A stretch of DNA of 64,000 bases from Coprococcus sp. OM04-5BH (lineage in GTDB: Bacteria; Bacillota; Clostridia; Lachnospirales; Lachnospiraceae), in assembly GCF_003482105.1 (NCBI RefSeq), contig NZ_QULM01000004.1:62001-126000 (forward strand), in the 5' to 3' direction. The notes beneath the pieces are model-generated. The model was not told the DNA's origin. It saw only the letters and a program-made list of their open reading frames with translations, and did no database searches. Shown one piece after another: positions 34,473 to 44,107 of this stretch. Position 1 is the first letter of the stretch; every line of letters starts with the position of its first letter. Position numbers and translations under genes: made by a program.

Positions 34473-35945
34473 ATGAACGACAATATTAGATCACATTATT
34501 ATGATGAAGACGGTATACATGAGGAATGTGGTGTCTTCGGAATGTATGATTTTGACGGAAATGATGTGGCAAACTCGATCTACTATGGTTTGTTTGCATT
34601 ACAGCACAGAGGACAGGAGAGCTGCGGAATAGCAGTGTCCGACACAGAGGGACCTAAAGGAAAGGTTCTGTCAAGTAAGGGAATGGGACTTGTAAATGAA
34701 GTGTTTACTCCTGAGGATCTTGGAAAGCTTAAGGGAAACATAGGTGTTGGACATGTGCGGTATTCCACTGCAGGAGCAAGCACCATTGAGAACGCACAGC
34801 CCCTTGTGCTTAATTATGTAAAGGGTACATTAGGCCTTGCTCACAACGGAAATCTTGTGAATGCACCGGAATTAAGGAGAGAGCTGTCCCTTACAGGAGC
34901 TATCTTCCAGACTACCATTGACTCAGAGGTTATTGCATACCACATTGCAAGGGAAAGAGTAAAATGCGGAACTGCTGAGGAAGCGGTGATCAGGGCGCTC
35001 AGAAAGGTTAAGGGATCTTACTCGCTGGTTGTAATGAGCCCGAGAAAACTTATAGGTGCAAGGGATCCGTTTGGTTTCAGACCCCTTTGCATAGGTAAGA
35101 GAGACAATGCATATATACTGGCGTCGGAAACCTGTGCACTTGATACTATAGGTGCGGAATTTGTAAGAGACGTGGAGCCGGGAGAGGTTGTTGCTATTTC
35201 ACCGGACAAGGGAATAGTTTCCTTCAAGGACATGTGTCAGAAGGAACATGCAAGGTGTATATTTGAGTACATATATTTTGCAAGGACAGATTCATATATC
35301 GATCAGATGAGCGTGTATGAGTCCAGGATAATTGCCGGAAGATGTCTGGCAAAGGACAGCCCTGTGGAGGCTGATCTTGTGGTTGGTGTTCCGGAATCGG
35401 GAAACGCTGCAGCCCTTGGATACTCTATGGAATCTGGAATACCGTACGGAACTGCATTTGTCAAGAACGGCTATGTAGGAAGAACCTTCATCAAGCCTGA
35501 CCAGAGCCAGAGAGAATCCAGTGTTAAGGTTAAACTTAATGTGTTGAAGAATGCAGTTAAGGGAAAACGTGTTATAATGATAGATGATTCCATCGTAAGA
35601 GGAACCACCAGTGACAGGATAGTGAATATGTTAAGGGAGGCAGGTGCCACAGAGGTCCATGTAAGGATCAGTTCACCTCCATTCCTGTATCCATGTTACT
35701 TCGGAACAGATATACCTGACAGGGAGCAGCTTATAGCTTACAACAGAAGTGTTGATGATATCTGCAGGATAATAGGTGCAGATACTCTTGCCTATCTGGA
35801 CATTGACAGGCTTGGAGAGCTGTCGGGAGGAAGACAGTTCTGTCACGGCTGTTTCAGCGGAAAGTATCCTATAGCACCACCGACAGAGGATATCCGGGGC
35901 GAGCATGAGGATTTCAAGCGTGGAGCAGATTCAAAGGTAAAGTAG
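34473..35945 (+). CDS. purF: Amidophosphoribosyltransferase
   Basis: PurF starts purine synthesis by moving the glutamine amide to PRPP. The 490-residue protein has a short propeptide before the nucleophile Cys in HEECGVFGMYD, the Ntn glutaminase motifs ALQHRGQESCGIAVSD and VGHVRYSTAGAS, and the PRPP motif VIMIDDSIVRGTTSDRI. Cys residues in ARCIFEYIYF, YPCYFGTDIP and FCHGCFSGKYP fit the 4Fe-4S form known from Bacillus, which is matured by propeptide cleavage. ATG 34473 has GAGAGGCAG just upstream; earlier in-frame starts lack a site. purB follows after 113 bases. Confidence 0.95.
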   Translation: MNDNIRSHYYDEDGIHEECGVFGMYDFDGNDVANSIYYGLFALQHRGQESCGIAVSDTEGPKGKVLSSKGMGLVNEVFTPEDLGKLKGNIGVGHVRYSTAGASTIENAQPLVLNYVKGTLGLAHNGNLVNAPELRRELSLTGAIFQTTIDSEVIAYHIARERVKCGTAEEAVIRALRKVKGSYSLVVMSPRKLIGARDPFGFRPLCIGKRDNAYILASETCALDTIGAEFVRDVEPGEVVAISPDKGIVSFKDMCQKEHARCIFEYIYFARTDSYIDQMSVYESRIIAGRCLAKDSPVEADLVVGVPESGNAAALGYSMESGIPYGTAFVKNGYVGRTFIKPDQSQRESSVKVKLNVLKNAVKGKRVIMIDDSIVRGTTSDRIVNMLREAGATEVHVRISSPPFLYPCYFGTDIPDREQLIAYNRSVDDICRIIGADTLAYLDIDRLGELSGGRQFCHGCFSGKYPIAPPTEDIRGEHEDFKRGADSKVK

Positions 35946-36058
35946 TTTAGGGAAGACCTGACAGGATTTTTATGTTATACTGTTAAAGTATGAAATAATC
36001 GCCGGTCTCAGACAGATCGGTGGGAGATAATAAGTTTTATGAAGAAAGGTGCAGACAA

Positions 36059-37513
36059 ATGAGTAATGATAAGTATGTAAGCCCACTTTGTGAAAGATAT
36101 GCAAGCAAGGAAATGCAGTATATCTTTTCACCTGACATGAAGTTTAAGACATGGAGAAGACTCTGGATAGCTCTTGCAGAGACAGAGAAGGAATTAGGCC
36201 TCAAGGACGCTGACGGCAATGACAGAATTACAGATGAGCAGATTGAAGAGCTTAAGAGCCATGTTGATGACATTAACTATGAAGAGGCTAAGGCCAGAGA
36301 GAAATTAGTTCGTCATGATGTTATGAGCCATGTATACGCATACGGTCTTCAGTGCCCTAAGGCAGCAGGTATAATCCATCTTGGTGCCACAAGCTGCTAC
36401 GTTGGTGACAATACAGATGTTATCGTTATGACAGAGGCAATGAAGTTAGTCAGAAAGAAGCTTTTAAACGTGATCGCTGAGCTTGCAAAATTTGCAGAGA
36501 AGTATGAGGATCTTCCTACACTGGCATTTACACATTTTCAGCCGGCACAGCCAACTACAGTTGGTAAGCGTGCAACCCTGTGGATGCAGGAATTACTTCT
36601 TGACCTTTCTGACCTTGAATATATGATAGGACAGCAGAAGCTTCTTGGCTCAAAAGGAACCACAGGAACCCAGGCAAGCTTTCTTGAGCTCTTTAACGGA
36701 GATCATGAGACCATAAGAAAGATCGACGGAATGATAGCTGAGAAGATGGGATTTAAGGAGTGTTATCCTGTTTCGGGACAGACCTATTCCCGTAAGGTAG
36801 ATTCAAGAATACTCAACGTACTTTCGGGAATTGCCCAGTCAGCACATAAGTTCTCAAATGATATAAGACTCCTTCAGCACCTTAAGCAGATCGAGGAGCC
36901 GTTCGAGAAGAATCAGATCGGTTCATCAGCTATGGCTTATAAGAGAAATCCTATGAGAAGTGAGAGAATTGCTTCCCTTGCAAATTACGTTATGGCAGAT
37001 GCTTTAAACCCTGCAATTACAGCGGCAACCCAGTGGTTTGAGAGAACCCTTGATGACTCTGCAAATAAAAGAATATCAATACCTGAGGCATTCCTTGCAA
37101 TAGACGGAATTCTTGATCTCTACTTAAATGTTGTTGACGGACTTGTTGTATATGACAAGGTTATCTATCAGGCGTTCATGAAGGAGATCCCATTCATGGC
37201 AACTGAGAATATAATGATGGACGCTGTTAAGAGAGGCGGAAATCGTCAGGAGCTTCATGAGAAGATCCGTGAGTATTCAATGGAGGCAGGAAGACAGGTT
37301 AAGGCTCTTGGCCTTGAGAATAATCTTGTGGATCTTATTGCAGCGGATCCTGCATTCGGTATGACAAAGGAAGAGATCACTGCAATCCTTGAACCTAAGA
37401 ATTTCGTTGGACGTGCTCCTGAGCAGACAAGAGAGTTCCTTGCTGAGATTGTCAAGCCTATCCTGGATGCAAATAAGGACGAGCTTGGAATGACTGCTGA
37501 GATTAATGTATAA
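36059..37513 (+). CDS. purB: Adenylosuccinate lyase
   Basis: PurB cleaves SAICAR and adenylosuccinate in purine synthesis. The 484-residue protein has YVSPLCERYASKEMQYIFSP at the start, HLGATSCYVGDNTDVI, FTHFQPAQPTTVGKRATLWM with the catalytic His, and the fumarase-lyase signature IGSSAMAYKRNPMRSERI. The length and motifs fit the long PurB form, closer to the eukaryotic type. ATG 36059 is used because AAAGGTG lies 7 bases before it. It ends in a terminator shared with the convergent lysR gene. Confidence 0.96.
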   Translation: MSNDKYVSPLCERYASKEMQYIFSPDMKFKTWRRLWIALAETEKELGLKDADGNDRITDEQIEELKSHVDDINYEEAKAREKLVRHDVMSHVYAYGLQCPKAAGIIHLGATSCYVGDNTDVIVMTEAMKLVRKKLLNVIAELAKFAEKYEDLPTLAFTHFQPAQPTTVGKRATLWMQELLLDLSDLEYMIGQQKLLGSKGTTGTQASFLELFNGDHETIRKIDGMIAEKMGFKECYPVSGQTYSRKVDSRILNVLSGIAQSAHKFSNDIRLLQHLKQIEEPFEKNQIGSSAMAYKRNPMRSERIASLANYVMADALNPAITAATQWFERTLDDSANKRISIPEAFLAIDGILDLYLNVVDGLVVYDKVIYQAFMKEIPFMATENIMMDAVKRGGNRQELHEKIREYSMEAGRQVKALGLENNLVDLIAADPAFGMTKEEITAILEPKNFVGRAPEQTREFLAEIVKPILDANKDELGMTAEINV

Positions 37514-37601
37514 AATGCATTAAAACAATATTCAGATAAAATATCCGGTAATGAAAATATTTGTTTCTAAAATATTTTGAGTGGATATGTATTTAAAGAA
37601 A

Positions 37602-37632
37602 AATGGAACTGCTGTTTTACAGCAGTTCCATT
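37602..37632. terminator. Bidirectional terminator between purB and the lysR gene
   Basis: AATGGAACTGCTG (37602-37614) pairs with CAGCAGTTCCATT (37620-37632) around TTTTA, followed by AATTTTTT on the plus strand. The stem includes the last codons and the stop of the minus-strand regulator. Confidence 0.8.
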
Positions 37633-38495
37633 AATTTTTTAGCGGCAACACTCATGCCGTGGGTGTGGTCGCTTATTATACACATCTTTCTTGCAGGGAT
37701 CGGATTGTTGAACTTAAGTTCAAATACCTGGTGGTCGCTTATGGCGTCCTCGGCGAAGTCGTAGACTACAGAGCCTATCCCAAGATTTTTCGCTGCAAAT
37801 TGAACTATCATATTACTGGTTGATAGCTCAAATTCAGGTGTGAGGGATACGGCATTCTGGAGAAGGAAGGTATCTACATATTTTCTTGTGCTGGTATTTG
37901 GCTCAAGGCAGATGAGGGGTAGCTCCATAAGGTCGTGGTATGACAGAACCTGATCCCTGAGATATTCGAATTTCTTTCCGGCAATGAAGCAGTCCCGCAG
38001 TGGTCTTGCATCCCGTATGGACAGTCTTGTGTCTCCGGGCAGTGGGGTACTGACTATGCCGAAATCTATTCTGTTGGCATAAAGGTGTTCGATGGTAAGT
38101 GGAGTGGGAGCGTTGGTGACAGTTACCTTTATTCCGGGATACAACTGGTGGAATTTCTCCAGGTATGGGAGCAGATAATATTGTAGCGTCATGTCACTGG
38201 CACCTATTCTTATCTCACCGGAATCCATGTCTTTTAGATCAGTTAGTTTTTTTTCTCCCAGAAGTATGCTTTCATAACCCTTTGCCACATAGTGGAACAG
38301 GGTTTCCCCTGCCTGGGTCAGCTTGACACCCCTCTTGGTGCGGATGAATAATTCCGTATCCAGATCATTTTCCAGGGCTTTTATCCCCTGACTTACCGCA
38401 GGCTGGGATATGCACAGCTCCTTTGCTGCCAGGGTGATGTTGCCGGCTTTCGCCACATAATAAAAAACCTTATAGTATTCAAGATTTATATTCAT
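37617..38495 (-). CDS. LysR-family transcriptional regulator
   Basis: A 292-residue LysR protein. The N-terminal winged helix-turn-helix reads YYKVFYYVAKAGNITLAAKE and ISQPAVSQGIKALENDL, followed by the LysR substrate domain (GEIRIGASDMTLQYYLLPYL, IDFGIVSTPLP, FAAKNLGIGSVVYDFA). It is divergent from purA across a 291-base region that carries an inverted repeat, and it is convergent with purB. The effector is unknown. Regulation of its own gene or of purA is plausible from the layout but not shown. Confidence 0.9.
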   Translation of the reverse strand: MNINLEYYKVFYYVAKAGNITLAAKELCISQPAVSQGIKALENDLDTELFIRTKRGVKLTQAGETLFHYVAKGYESILLGEKKLTDLKDMDSGEIRIGASDMTLQYYLLPYLEKFHQLYPGIKVTVTNAPTPLTIEHLYANRIDFGIVSTPLPGDTRLSIRDARPLRDCFIAGKKFEYLRDQVLSYHDLMELPLICLEPNTSTRKYVDTFLLQNAVSLTPEFELSTSNMIVQFAAKNLGIGSVVYDFAEDAISDHQVFELKFNNPIPARKMCIISDHTHGMSVAAKKLMELL

Positions 38496-38567
38496 GGTTA
38501 ATGAGACCTTTCCTTGTGTTCTTAATTCGAAATTTACAAAAATATTATATCATAAAATATACTTATG

Positions 38568-38603
38568 TTAAATATAAACAATATTAATTTTACTTATATT
38601 TAA
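38568..38603. promoter_or_regulatory. Long inverted repeat between the lysR gene and purA
   Basis: TTAAATATAA (38568-38577) and TTATATTTAA (38594-38603) are perfect 10-base inverted arms with a 16-base spacer, 73-108 bases from the LysR start. This symmetry and place fit a LysR operator, though AT-rich sequence makes chance palindromes more likely. Confidence 0.45.
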
Positions 38604-38625
38604 CAATTAGATATAATCATAAAGT

Positions 38626-38655
38626 AAAAGGTGTAAAGTTTCTTTTACACCTTTT
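38626..38655. terminator. Terminator-like hairpin in the purA leader
   Basis: AAAAGGTGTAAA pairs with TTTTACACCTTTT around a short loop, 130 bases before purA, followed by CTCTATT. It may be an attenuator of purA or the end of an upstream transcript. Confidence 0.55.
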
Positions 38656-38786
38656 CTCTATTATGTATAGTTTTGTACAATGTGATGATTTCTGCCACAT
38701 CGTTACATTTGATGTGTGTGCCATCATTATGTTGTAAGGACAAATCAATGATTGCCGATAAAGGCAACGAAAGAGAGGAATTTATT

Positions 38787-40070
38787 ATGGTAAGAGCAGT
38801 CGTAGGTGCAAACTGGGGCGATGAAGGAAAAGGTAAGATCACAGATATGTTAGGACAGGAGTCAGATATAGTTATCAGATTCCAGGGTGGAGCAAATGCA
38901 GGTCATACTATTGTAAATGACTATGGTAAGTTTGCACTCCATACACTTCCGTCGGGAGTTTTCAGCGATAACGTAGTAAGTATAATCGGAAATGGTGTTG
39001 CACTTGATATTCCAAAGCTTTTTAATGAGATAAAGACAGTTGTTGCACAGGGGGTTCCTACACCTAAGATCCTTGTTTCAGACAGAGCACAGATGGTAAT
39101 GCCATATCATATCATGTTTGATACATATGAGGAGGCAAGACTTGCAGGTAAGTCATTTGGCTCAACAAAGTCAGGTATCGCACCATTTTATTCAGATAAA
39201 TATGCAAAGATCGGTTTTCAGGTTTCAGAGTTATTCGAGGATGAGGAATACTTAAGGGACAAGATCGAGAGAGTTATAACCCAGAAGAATGTGTTACTTG
39301 AGCACTTATATCATCAGCCATTATTAAAGGTAGATGATATCTACAATACATTAATGGAATACAAGAGCATGGTTGAGCCTTATGTATGTGATGTTTCAGC
39401 ATACCTCTACAAGGCTATCAAGGAAGGAAAGAATATTCTTCTTGAGGGACAGTTAGGATCAATGAAGGATCCTGATCACGGTATCTACCCAATGGTTACA
39501 TCATCATCAACACTTGCAGCATACGGTGCCATCGGCGCAGGTATCCCACCATATGAGATCAAGCAGATCATCACTGTATGTAAGGCATATTCAAGTGCCG
39601 TTGGTGCAGGAGAATTTGTAAGTGAGATATTCGGCGATGAGGCAGATGAGCTCAGAAGACGTGGCGGCGACGGCGGCGAATTCGGTGCTACCACAGGACG
39701 CCCAAGAAGAATGGGATGGTTCGACTGTGTTGCTTCACATTACGGCTGCAGGATTCAGGGTGCAACAGATGTGGCATTTACTGTACTTGATGTACTTGGA
39801 TACCTTGACGAGATTCCTGTATGTGTTGCCTATGATATTGATGGCGAGATTACAACAGATTTCCCAACAACAAATAAGCTTAGGAAGGCTAAGCCTGTAT
39901 ACGAGACTCTTCCTGGATGGAAGTGCGATATCAGAGGTATCAAGAACTACGAAGACCTTCCTGAGAACTGCAGAAAGTACATTGAGTTCATCGAGGAAAA
40001 GATCGGCTTCCCTATCACAATGATCTCAAATGGTCCTGGAAGAAACGATATTATCTACAGAAATAAGTAA
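38787..40070 (+). CDS. purA: Adenylosuccinate synthetase
   Basis: PurA joins IMP and aspartate with GTP, the first step from IMP to AMP. The 427-residue protein begins VRAVVGANWGDEGKGKITDM with the GTP loop and catalytic Asp, then FQGGANAGHTIVND with catalytic His, GSTKSGIAPFYSDKYAK, and EFGATTGRPRRMGWFD. ATG 38787 has AGAGAGGAAT upstream, and the protein family begins here; longer in-frame starts lack a ribosome site. It works directly before purB, encoded 1.3 kb away. Confidence 0.96.
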   Translation: MVRAVVGANWGDEGKGKITDMLGQESDIVIRFQGGANAGHTIVNDYGKFALHTLPSGVFSDNVVSIIGNGVALDIPKLFNEIKTVVAQGVPTPKILVSDRAQMVMPYHIMFDTYEEARLAGKSFGSTKSGIAPFYSDKYAKIGFQVSELFEDEEYLRDKIERVITQKNVLLEHLYHQPLLKVDDIYNTLMEYKSMVEPYVCDVSAYLYKAIKEGKNILLEGQLGSMKDPDHGIYPMVTSSSTLAAYGAIGAGIPPYEIKQIITVCKAYSSAVGAGEFVSEIFGDEADELRRRGGDGGEFGATTGRPRRMGWFDCVASHYGCRIQGATDVAFTVLDVLGYLDEIPVCVAYDIDGEITTDFPTTNKLRKAKPVYETLPGWKCDIRGIKNYEDLPENCRKYIEFIEEKIGFPITMISNGPGRNDIIYRNK

Positions 40071-40120
40071 TAGATCAGGATAATGACTGTTAAGGCGATT
40101 CCTTACAGTGGACAGAAAAC

Positions 40121-40149
40121 GGCGGTGTTCATGCGACACCGTCTTTTTT
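40121..40149 (+). terminator. Intrinsic terminator after purA
   Basis: GGCGGTGT pairs with ACACCGTC (one wobble) around a 7-base loop, then six T at 40144-40149. Confidence 0.8.
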
Positions 40150-40171
40150 GTTATCTGTTGTGGCAGTCGTC

Positions 40172-40248
40172 AAGTGCAACATGCTTGCATGATTGCATTT
40201 GACGACTGCTAATCAGCGGATAAAACTCGCATAGCGTGTTTTATCGCT
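40172..40248. repeat. Dispersed repeat family 1, copy 2 (full length)
   Basis: It starts AAGTGCAACATGCTTGCATG, contains GACGACTGCTAATCAGCGG and ends AGCGTGTTTTATCG. It matches 27907-27982 over the full length and sits 22 bases after a terminator, as copy 1 does. Confidence 0.8.
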
Positions 40249-40296
40249 GTTTTTTGGGTTGAAAGAGTGCGGCAACAATTATATAATTATGATGTT

Positions 40297-40800
40297 ATGT
40301 CGCAAGGCAAATATGAGAAAACGGAAGAAATAATATTGGAAGAACATTTAACACACATAGTTAAGAAAAGACCTGCCACAAGAAATGCATACAGGATTGT
40401 AGGGCTTATATTCATTATCCTTGGAGTGTGGCTTATATACATGGCATTTAACGGAAGCGGAATGAGGATGATAAAGGCTGCTTTTGGAATATGTGCCATA
40501 TTGTATGGCTGTACATTATTTGCAGGGTCCTTCAGACCGGCAGCATATACCGCCACCTATGTATTTTCTGATGATGGTATACACATGATACAGAAGAACA
40601 GGACCAGGATAATATCCTATGACAGTATTACAAATATTAATCTCGTGATTCCGAATCCGGACATGCCTTATTATATAATAAAGCTTGATATGGGAAGAAA
40701 GAACATGATACTCCCTTTTTCGGGTAAACGCGGCCAGTGTGACGCCATATATAAGGTACTGCTCAAGAAGACTGGAATATATAATGAGGCAACTGAGTAA
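40297..40800 (+). CDS. Small two-TM membrane protein with PH-like tail
   Basis: A 167-residue protein not recognised as a named family. Two hydrophobic segments (YRIVGLIFIILGVWLIYMAF, about 36-55, and AAFGICAILYGCTLFAG, about 62-78) are followed by a strand-rich C terminus of about 85 residues (TATYVFSDDGIHMIQKNRTR, then DSITNINLVIPNPD), which has the look of a bacterial PH-like or YcxB-type domain. ATG 40297 has no clear ribosome site; GTG 40267 is an alternative. It lies 63 bases before birA, with GTTGGAGTG in between. Confidence 0.6.
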   Translation: MSQGKYEKTEEIILEEHLTHIVKKRPATRNAYRIVGLIFIILGVWLIYMAFNGSGMRMIKAAFGICAILYGCTLFAGSFRPAAYTATYVFSDDGIHMIQKNRTRIISYDSITNINLVIPNPDMPYYIIKLDMGRKNMILPFSGKRGQCDAIYKVLLKKTGIYNEATE

Positions 40801-40863
40801 ACGAACATAGTTTAATTGGACATGGTTAAATTGCCGGATGTTCAATAAGGTTGGAGTGATAAG

Positions 40864-41844
40864 ATGAAAGATAAGATTTTAGAGATTCTAAGGGAAAGTA
40901 ATGATTTTGTGTCAGGGCAGGAGCTGTGCCGGAAACTTGGGGTTTCAAGAACCGCCGTATGGAAGAATATAAACAGCCTTAAGCAGGCAGGATATGTAAT
41001 AGAAGGGGTAAATAATAAGGGCTATCGTCTTGTTTCTGAGCCGGATGTGATGTCTGAGGAGAATATCAGAAAGTACATGGCTCCGGATAGCATGATAAAG
41101 AGGATATTTTATTATGATGAGACAGACTCCACCAATATCCGGGCGAAGATCGCCGGAGAGACAGACGGACAGGACGGTGATCTGTTCGTGGCAGACTGTC
41201 AGGTAAGCGGAAGAGGAAGACGTGGCAGAGGCTGGACTACGGACAGCAAAACAGCTATTGCTATGACATTTCTCCTTAAGCCGTCTGTTGAGATAACCAC
41301 TGCCTCAAGACTTACTCTTGTGGCAGCCCTTGCCATAGCAAGGGCACTGGGACATGTTGAGGGCATAAAGCCTCAGATCAAGTGGCCTAATGACATAGTG
41401 ATCGGCGGTAAGAAGATATGCGGTATCCTTACGGAGATGAGCTCTGAGGGTGAGGATATTAAATATGTTGTGGTAGGAATAGGGATAAATATATATAACA
41501 GGGAATTTCCGGAGGAGCTTAAGGACAGGGCTACTTCCATATTCCTGGAAAATGGCAAAGGTGCCAACAGGTCAAAGATCGTGGCCTGTGTTGCAAATGA
41601 GTTTGAGAGGCTTTACCGTATGTTCTGTGAAAATCAGGATCTGGGATTTATGGTGGATGAGTATAACGAAATGCTGGTGAACCTTAACCGGAAGGTGTAT
41701 GTGATAGAAAATGAAGATAAAACCGAATACACAAGCCTTGGCTTAAGTCCTGACGGAGGTCTCAAGGTCAGGGATATAGACGGCAAGGAGTCAGAGATAA
41801 TATCCGGAGAGGTGTCTGTCAGGGGCATATACGGATATGTATAA
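40864..41844 (+). CDS. birA: Bifunctional biotin ligase/repressor
   Basis: BirA attaches biotin to carboxylase carrier domains and, with its DNA-binding part, represses biotin genes. The 326-residue protein has an N-terminal helix-turn-helix (SGQELCRKLGVSRTAVWKNI), the biotin-AMP loop GRGRRGRGWT, the active-site KWPNDIVIGGKKICGILTE and VGIGINIYN, and a C-terminal SH3-like domain (SPDGGLKVRDIDGKESEI). The presence of the HTH marks it as the repressor type. TTGGAGTG precedes ATG 40864. Biotin genes are not in the window. Confidence 0.94.
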   Translation: MKDKILEILRESNDFVSGQELCRKLGVSRTAVWKNINSLKQAGYVIEGVNNKGYRLVSEPDVMSEENIRKYMAPDSMIKRIFYYDETDSTNIRAKIAGETDGQDGDLFVADCQVSGRGRRGRGWTTDSKTAIAMTFLLKPSVEITTASRLTLVAALAIARALGHVEGIKPQIKWPNDIVIGGKKICGILTEMSSEGEDIKYVVVGIGINIYNREFPEELKDRATSIFLENGKGANRSKIVACVANEFERLYRMFCENQDLGFMVDEYNEMLVNLNRKVYVIENEDKTEYTSLGLSPDGGLKVRDIDGKESEIISGEVSVRGIYGYV

Positions 41845-41880
41845 GTAAGATTAAGTAGTGGAGTACCAAAAAGTAATAAT

Positions 41881-41909
41881 TTGCACAGGTAACGTACATC
41901 TGCTATAAT
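41881..41909 (+). promoter_or_regulatory. Strong sigma-A promoter of icd
   Basis: TTGCAC at 41881-41886 and a perfect TATAAT at 41904-41909 with a 17-base spacer lie 72 bases before icd. GAGGGGGGATTCCCTG-like pairs (AGGGGGGATTCCCT near 41938) could form a small leader hairpin. Confidence 0.75.
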
Positions 41910-41980
41910 CGAGAGGACGTTAAGCTAAATGAATATCAGGGGGGATTCCCTGAAAAGATAAATTAAGGAGGCTTTTTAAG

Positions 41981-43195
41981 ATGAATAAGATTCAAATGAC
42001 AACACCACTTGTTGAGATGGATGGAGATGAGATGACCAGAATACTCTGGAAGTATATAAAGGATGAACTTATATATCCATTTATAGATCTCAAATCAGAA
42101 TATTATGACCTGGGTCTGGTACACAGAAATGAGACAGACGATAAGGTTACATTTGACTCAGCATATGCAACAAAGAAGTATGGTGTAGCTGTTAAGTGTG
42201 CAACCATAACTCCAAATGCAGCCCGTGTTAAGGAATATGATCTCAAGGAAATGTGGAAGAGTCCGAATGGTACTATAAGAGCTATACTTGATGGTACAGT
42301 GTTCAGGGCACCTATTGTTGTCAAGGGAATCGAGCCATGTGTTAAGAACTGGGAGAAGCCTATTACAATAGCAAGACATGCCTATGGCGATGTATATAAG
42401 AGTGTAGAGATCGACGTTCCGGGTCCCGGTACTGCAGAGCTTGTATTTACAGGTGATGACGGACAGGTTATCAAGGAGACCATCCATAAGTTTGACGGAC
42501 CGGGAGTTATCCAGGGACAGCATAATATTGACAAGTCTATTGAGAGCTTTGCGAGAAGCTGCTTCAATTATGCTCTTGATACAAAGCAGTCATTATGGTT
42601 TGCCACAAAGGATACGATCTCAAAGAAGTATGACCATACATTCAAGGATATCTTCCAGGAGATATTTGACAATGAGTACAAGGAGAAGTTTGATGCAGCA
42701 GGAATCGAATACTTCTATACACTTATAGATGACGCAGTTGCAAGAGTAATGAAGTCAAAGGGTGGTTACATCTGGGCATGCAAGAACTATGACGGTGATG
42801 TTATGAGTGATATGATCTCATCTGCATTTGGTTCACTTGCCATGATGACATCAGTACTTGTTTCACCGGACGGAAATTACGAGTATGAGGCAGCTCACGG
42901 TACAGTAATGAGACATTACTACAAGTACCTTGCAGGAGAAGAAACATCAACCAACTCGGTTGCAACAATATTTGCATGGTCTGGCGCTTTAAGAAAGCGT
43001 GGAGAGCTTGATGGAATCAAGGAGCTTCAGGACTTCGCAGATAAGCTTGAGGAAGCAACAATAAAGACTATAGAGGATGGAAAGATGACAAAGGATCTTG
43101 CCCTTATCACAACCCTTCCTAACCCTGTAGTATTAAATAGTGAGAACTTTATAAAGGCTATCAGAGAAACATTGGAGGCATTATTAGGTTGCTAG
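41981..43195 (+). CDS. icd: NADP-dependent isocitrate dehydrogenase (eukaryote-type homodimer)
   Basis: Icd oxidises isocitrate to 2-oxoglutarate. The 404-residue protein belongs to the subfamily shared with mitochondrial and cytosolic eukaryotic enzymes: [78 protein letters not shown] and [22 protein letters not shown] precedes ATG 41981. In an anaerobe it mainly supplies 2-oxoglutarate for glutamate synthesis, which ties it to gltBD at 55 kb. Its end overlaps the next gene by 7 bases. Confidence 0.96.
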   Translation: MNKIQMTTPLVEMDGDEMTRILWKYIKDELIYPFIDLKSEYYDLGLVHRNETDDKVTFDSAYATKKYGVAVKCATITPNAARVKEYDLKEMWKSPNGTIRAILDGTVFRAPIVVKGIEPCVKNWEKPITIARHAYGDVYKSVEIDVPGPGTAELVFTGDDGQVIKETIHKFDGPGVIQGQHNIDKSIESFARSCFNYALDTKQSLWFATKDTISKKYDHTFKDIFQEIFDNEYKEKFDAAGIEYFYTLIDDAVARVMKSKGGYIWACKNYDGDVMSDMISSAFGSLAMMTSVLVSPDGNYEYEAAHGTVMRHYYKYLAGEETSTNSVATIFAWSGALRKRGELDGIKELQDFADKLEEATIKTIEDGKMTKDLALITTLPNPVVLNSENFIKAIRETLEALLGC

Positions 43196-44013
43196 GATAT
43201 AGTGTATTGATGGCGGTCTATTATAAGGAAAAATCTGATTGGTTACGCATAAGTCTGGACAGTATATTTGCCCAGACTTATGTGCCGTCAGAGGTTGTGA
43301 TAGTAAAGGACGGACCGCTTAATGCTGAGCTTGATTCTGTACTTGATGAATACGAAGACACATATAAGGAAAAGATAAAGATAGTAGCCCTCCCTGAAAA
43401 TGGAGGACTTGGAAAGGCTCTGGCAGCAGGACTTAAGGTGTGCACAAATGAATATATCGTAAGGGCGGATACAGATGATTATTCAAAGCCTGACAGGGTG
43501 GAGAAGCAGCTTAAGGCAATGGAGGCTCATTCTGCCGATGTGATAAGCTGCTATGTCAGTGAGTTTGACAGAGACATGGAGCATCCGGATAAGATCAAGG
43601 CTGTGCCTGTCACCCATGAGGAGATCATGAAGTACGGAAGAAGGAGAAATCCATTTAACCATCCGGCAGTCGTGTTCAGAAAAAGCAGGGCAGTACATGC
43701 CGGTGGATACAGACATGCTCCGTGGATTGAGGACTATGACCTGTGGATAAGAATGCTTATGGACGGCTCAAGGGGGTACAATCTTGAGGAACCGCTGGTG
43801 TGCATGAGGGTAAATTCCGACACCTATATGCGTCGTGGTGGCAGGGAATATCTGAAGTCCATGAAGGCCTTTAACAGGAAGTATTACAAGGCAGGCTGGT
43901 TTTCATTTGCAGATTATATGGTAAGGACATCAGCCAATATCCTGGTGGCTCTTTCCACGAACAGGCTCAGGGACATAATATACAAGAAGTTCTTAAGGAA
44001 ACAAAGCATATAA
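43189..44013 (+). CDS. Family 2 glycosyltransferase
   Basis: A 274-residue GT-A-fold transferase: [20 protein letters not shown] and VIVKDGPL at the start, the DxD motif in [32 protein letters not shown] and [17 protein letters not shown] as acceptor region. It resembles galactosyl- or rhamnosyltransferase-like GT2 proteins of surface polysaccharide clusters, with no specificity visible. It starts at TTG 43189 inside icd, with GGAGG about 10 bases upstream. It stands apart from the polysaccharide genes at 47-51 kb and may act with them. The C terminus has no clear membrane helix. Confidence 0.85.
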   Translation: MLGYSVLMAVYYKEKSDWLRISLDSIFAQTYVPSEVVIVKDGPLNAELDSVLDEYEDTYKEKIKIVALPENGGLGKALAAGLKVCTNEYIVRADTDDYSKPDRVEKQLKAMEAHSADVISCYVSEFDRDMEHPDKIKAVPVTHEEIMKYGRRRNPFNHPAVVFRKSRAVHAGGYRHAPWIEDYDLWIRMLMDGSRGYNLEEPLVCMRVNSDTYMRRGGREYLKSMKAFNRKYYKAGWFSFADYMVRTSANILVALSTNRLRDIIYKKFLRKQSI

Positions 44014-44107
44014 GAATTTGCAAAGGATACCAATATATGGTAATATCAAGAAAGTGGCTTTATATGCCATTAACTCATTTTATAGATTCGTAAAGGTGGA
44101 TTGGCCA

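Noticed and set aside
44018..44107. N-terminal extension of GatC
   Set aside because: The extra 30 residues do not match GatC, and AAAGGTGG before ATG 44108 marks the normal start.
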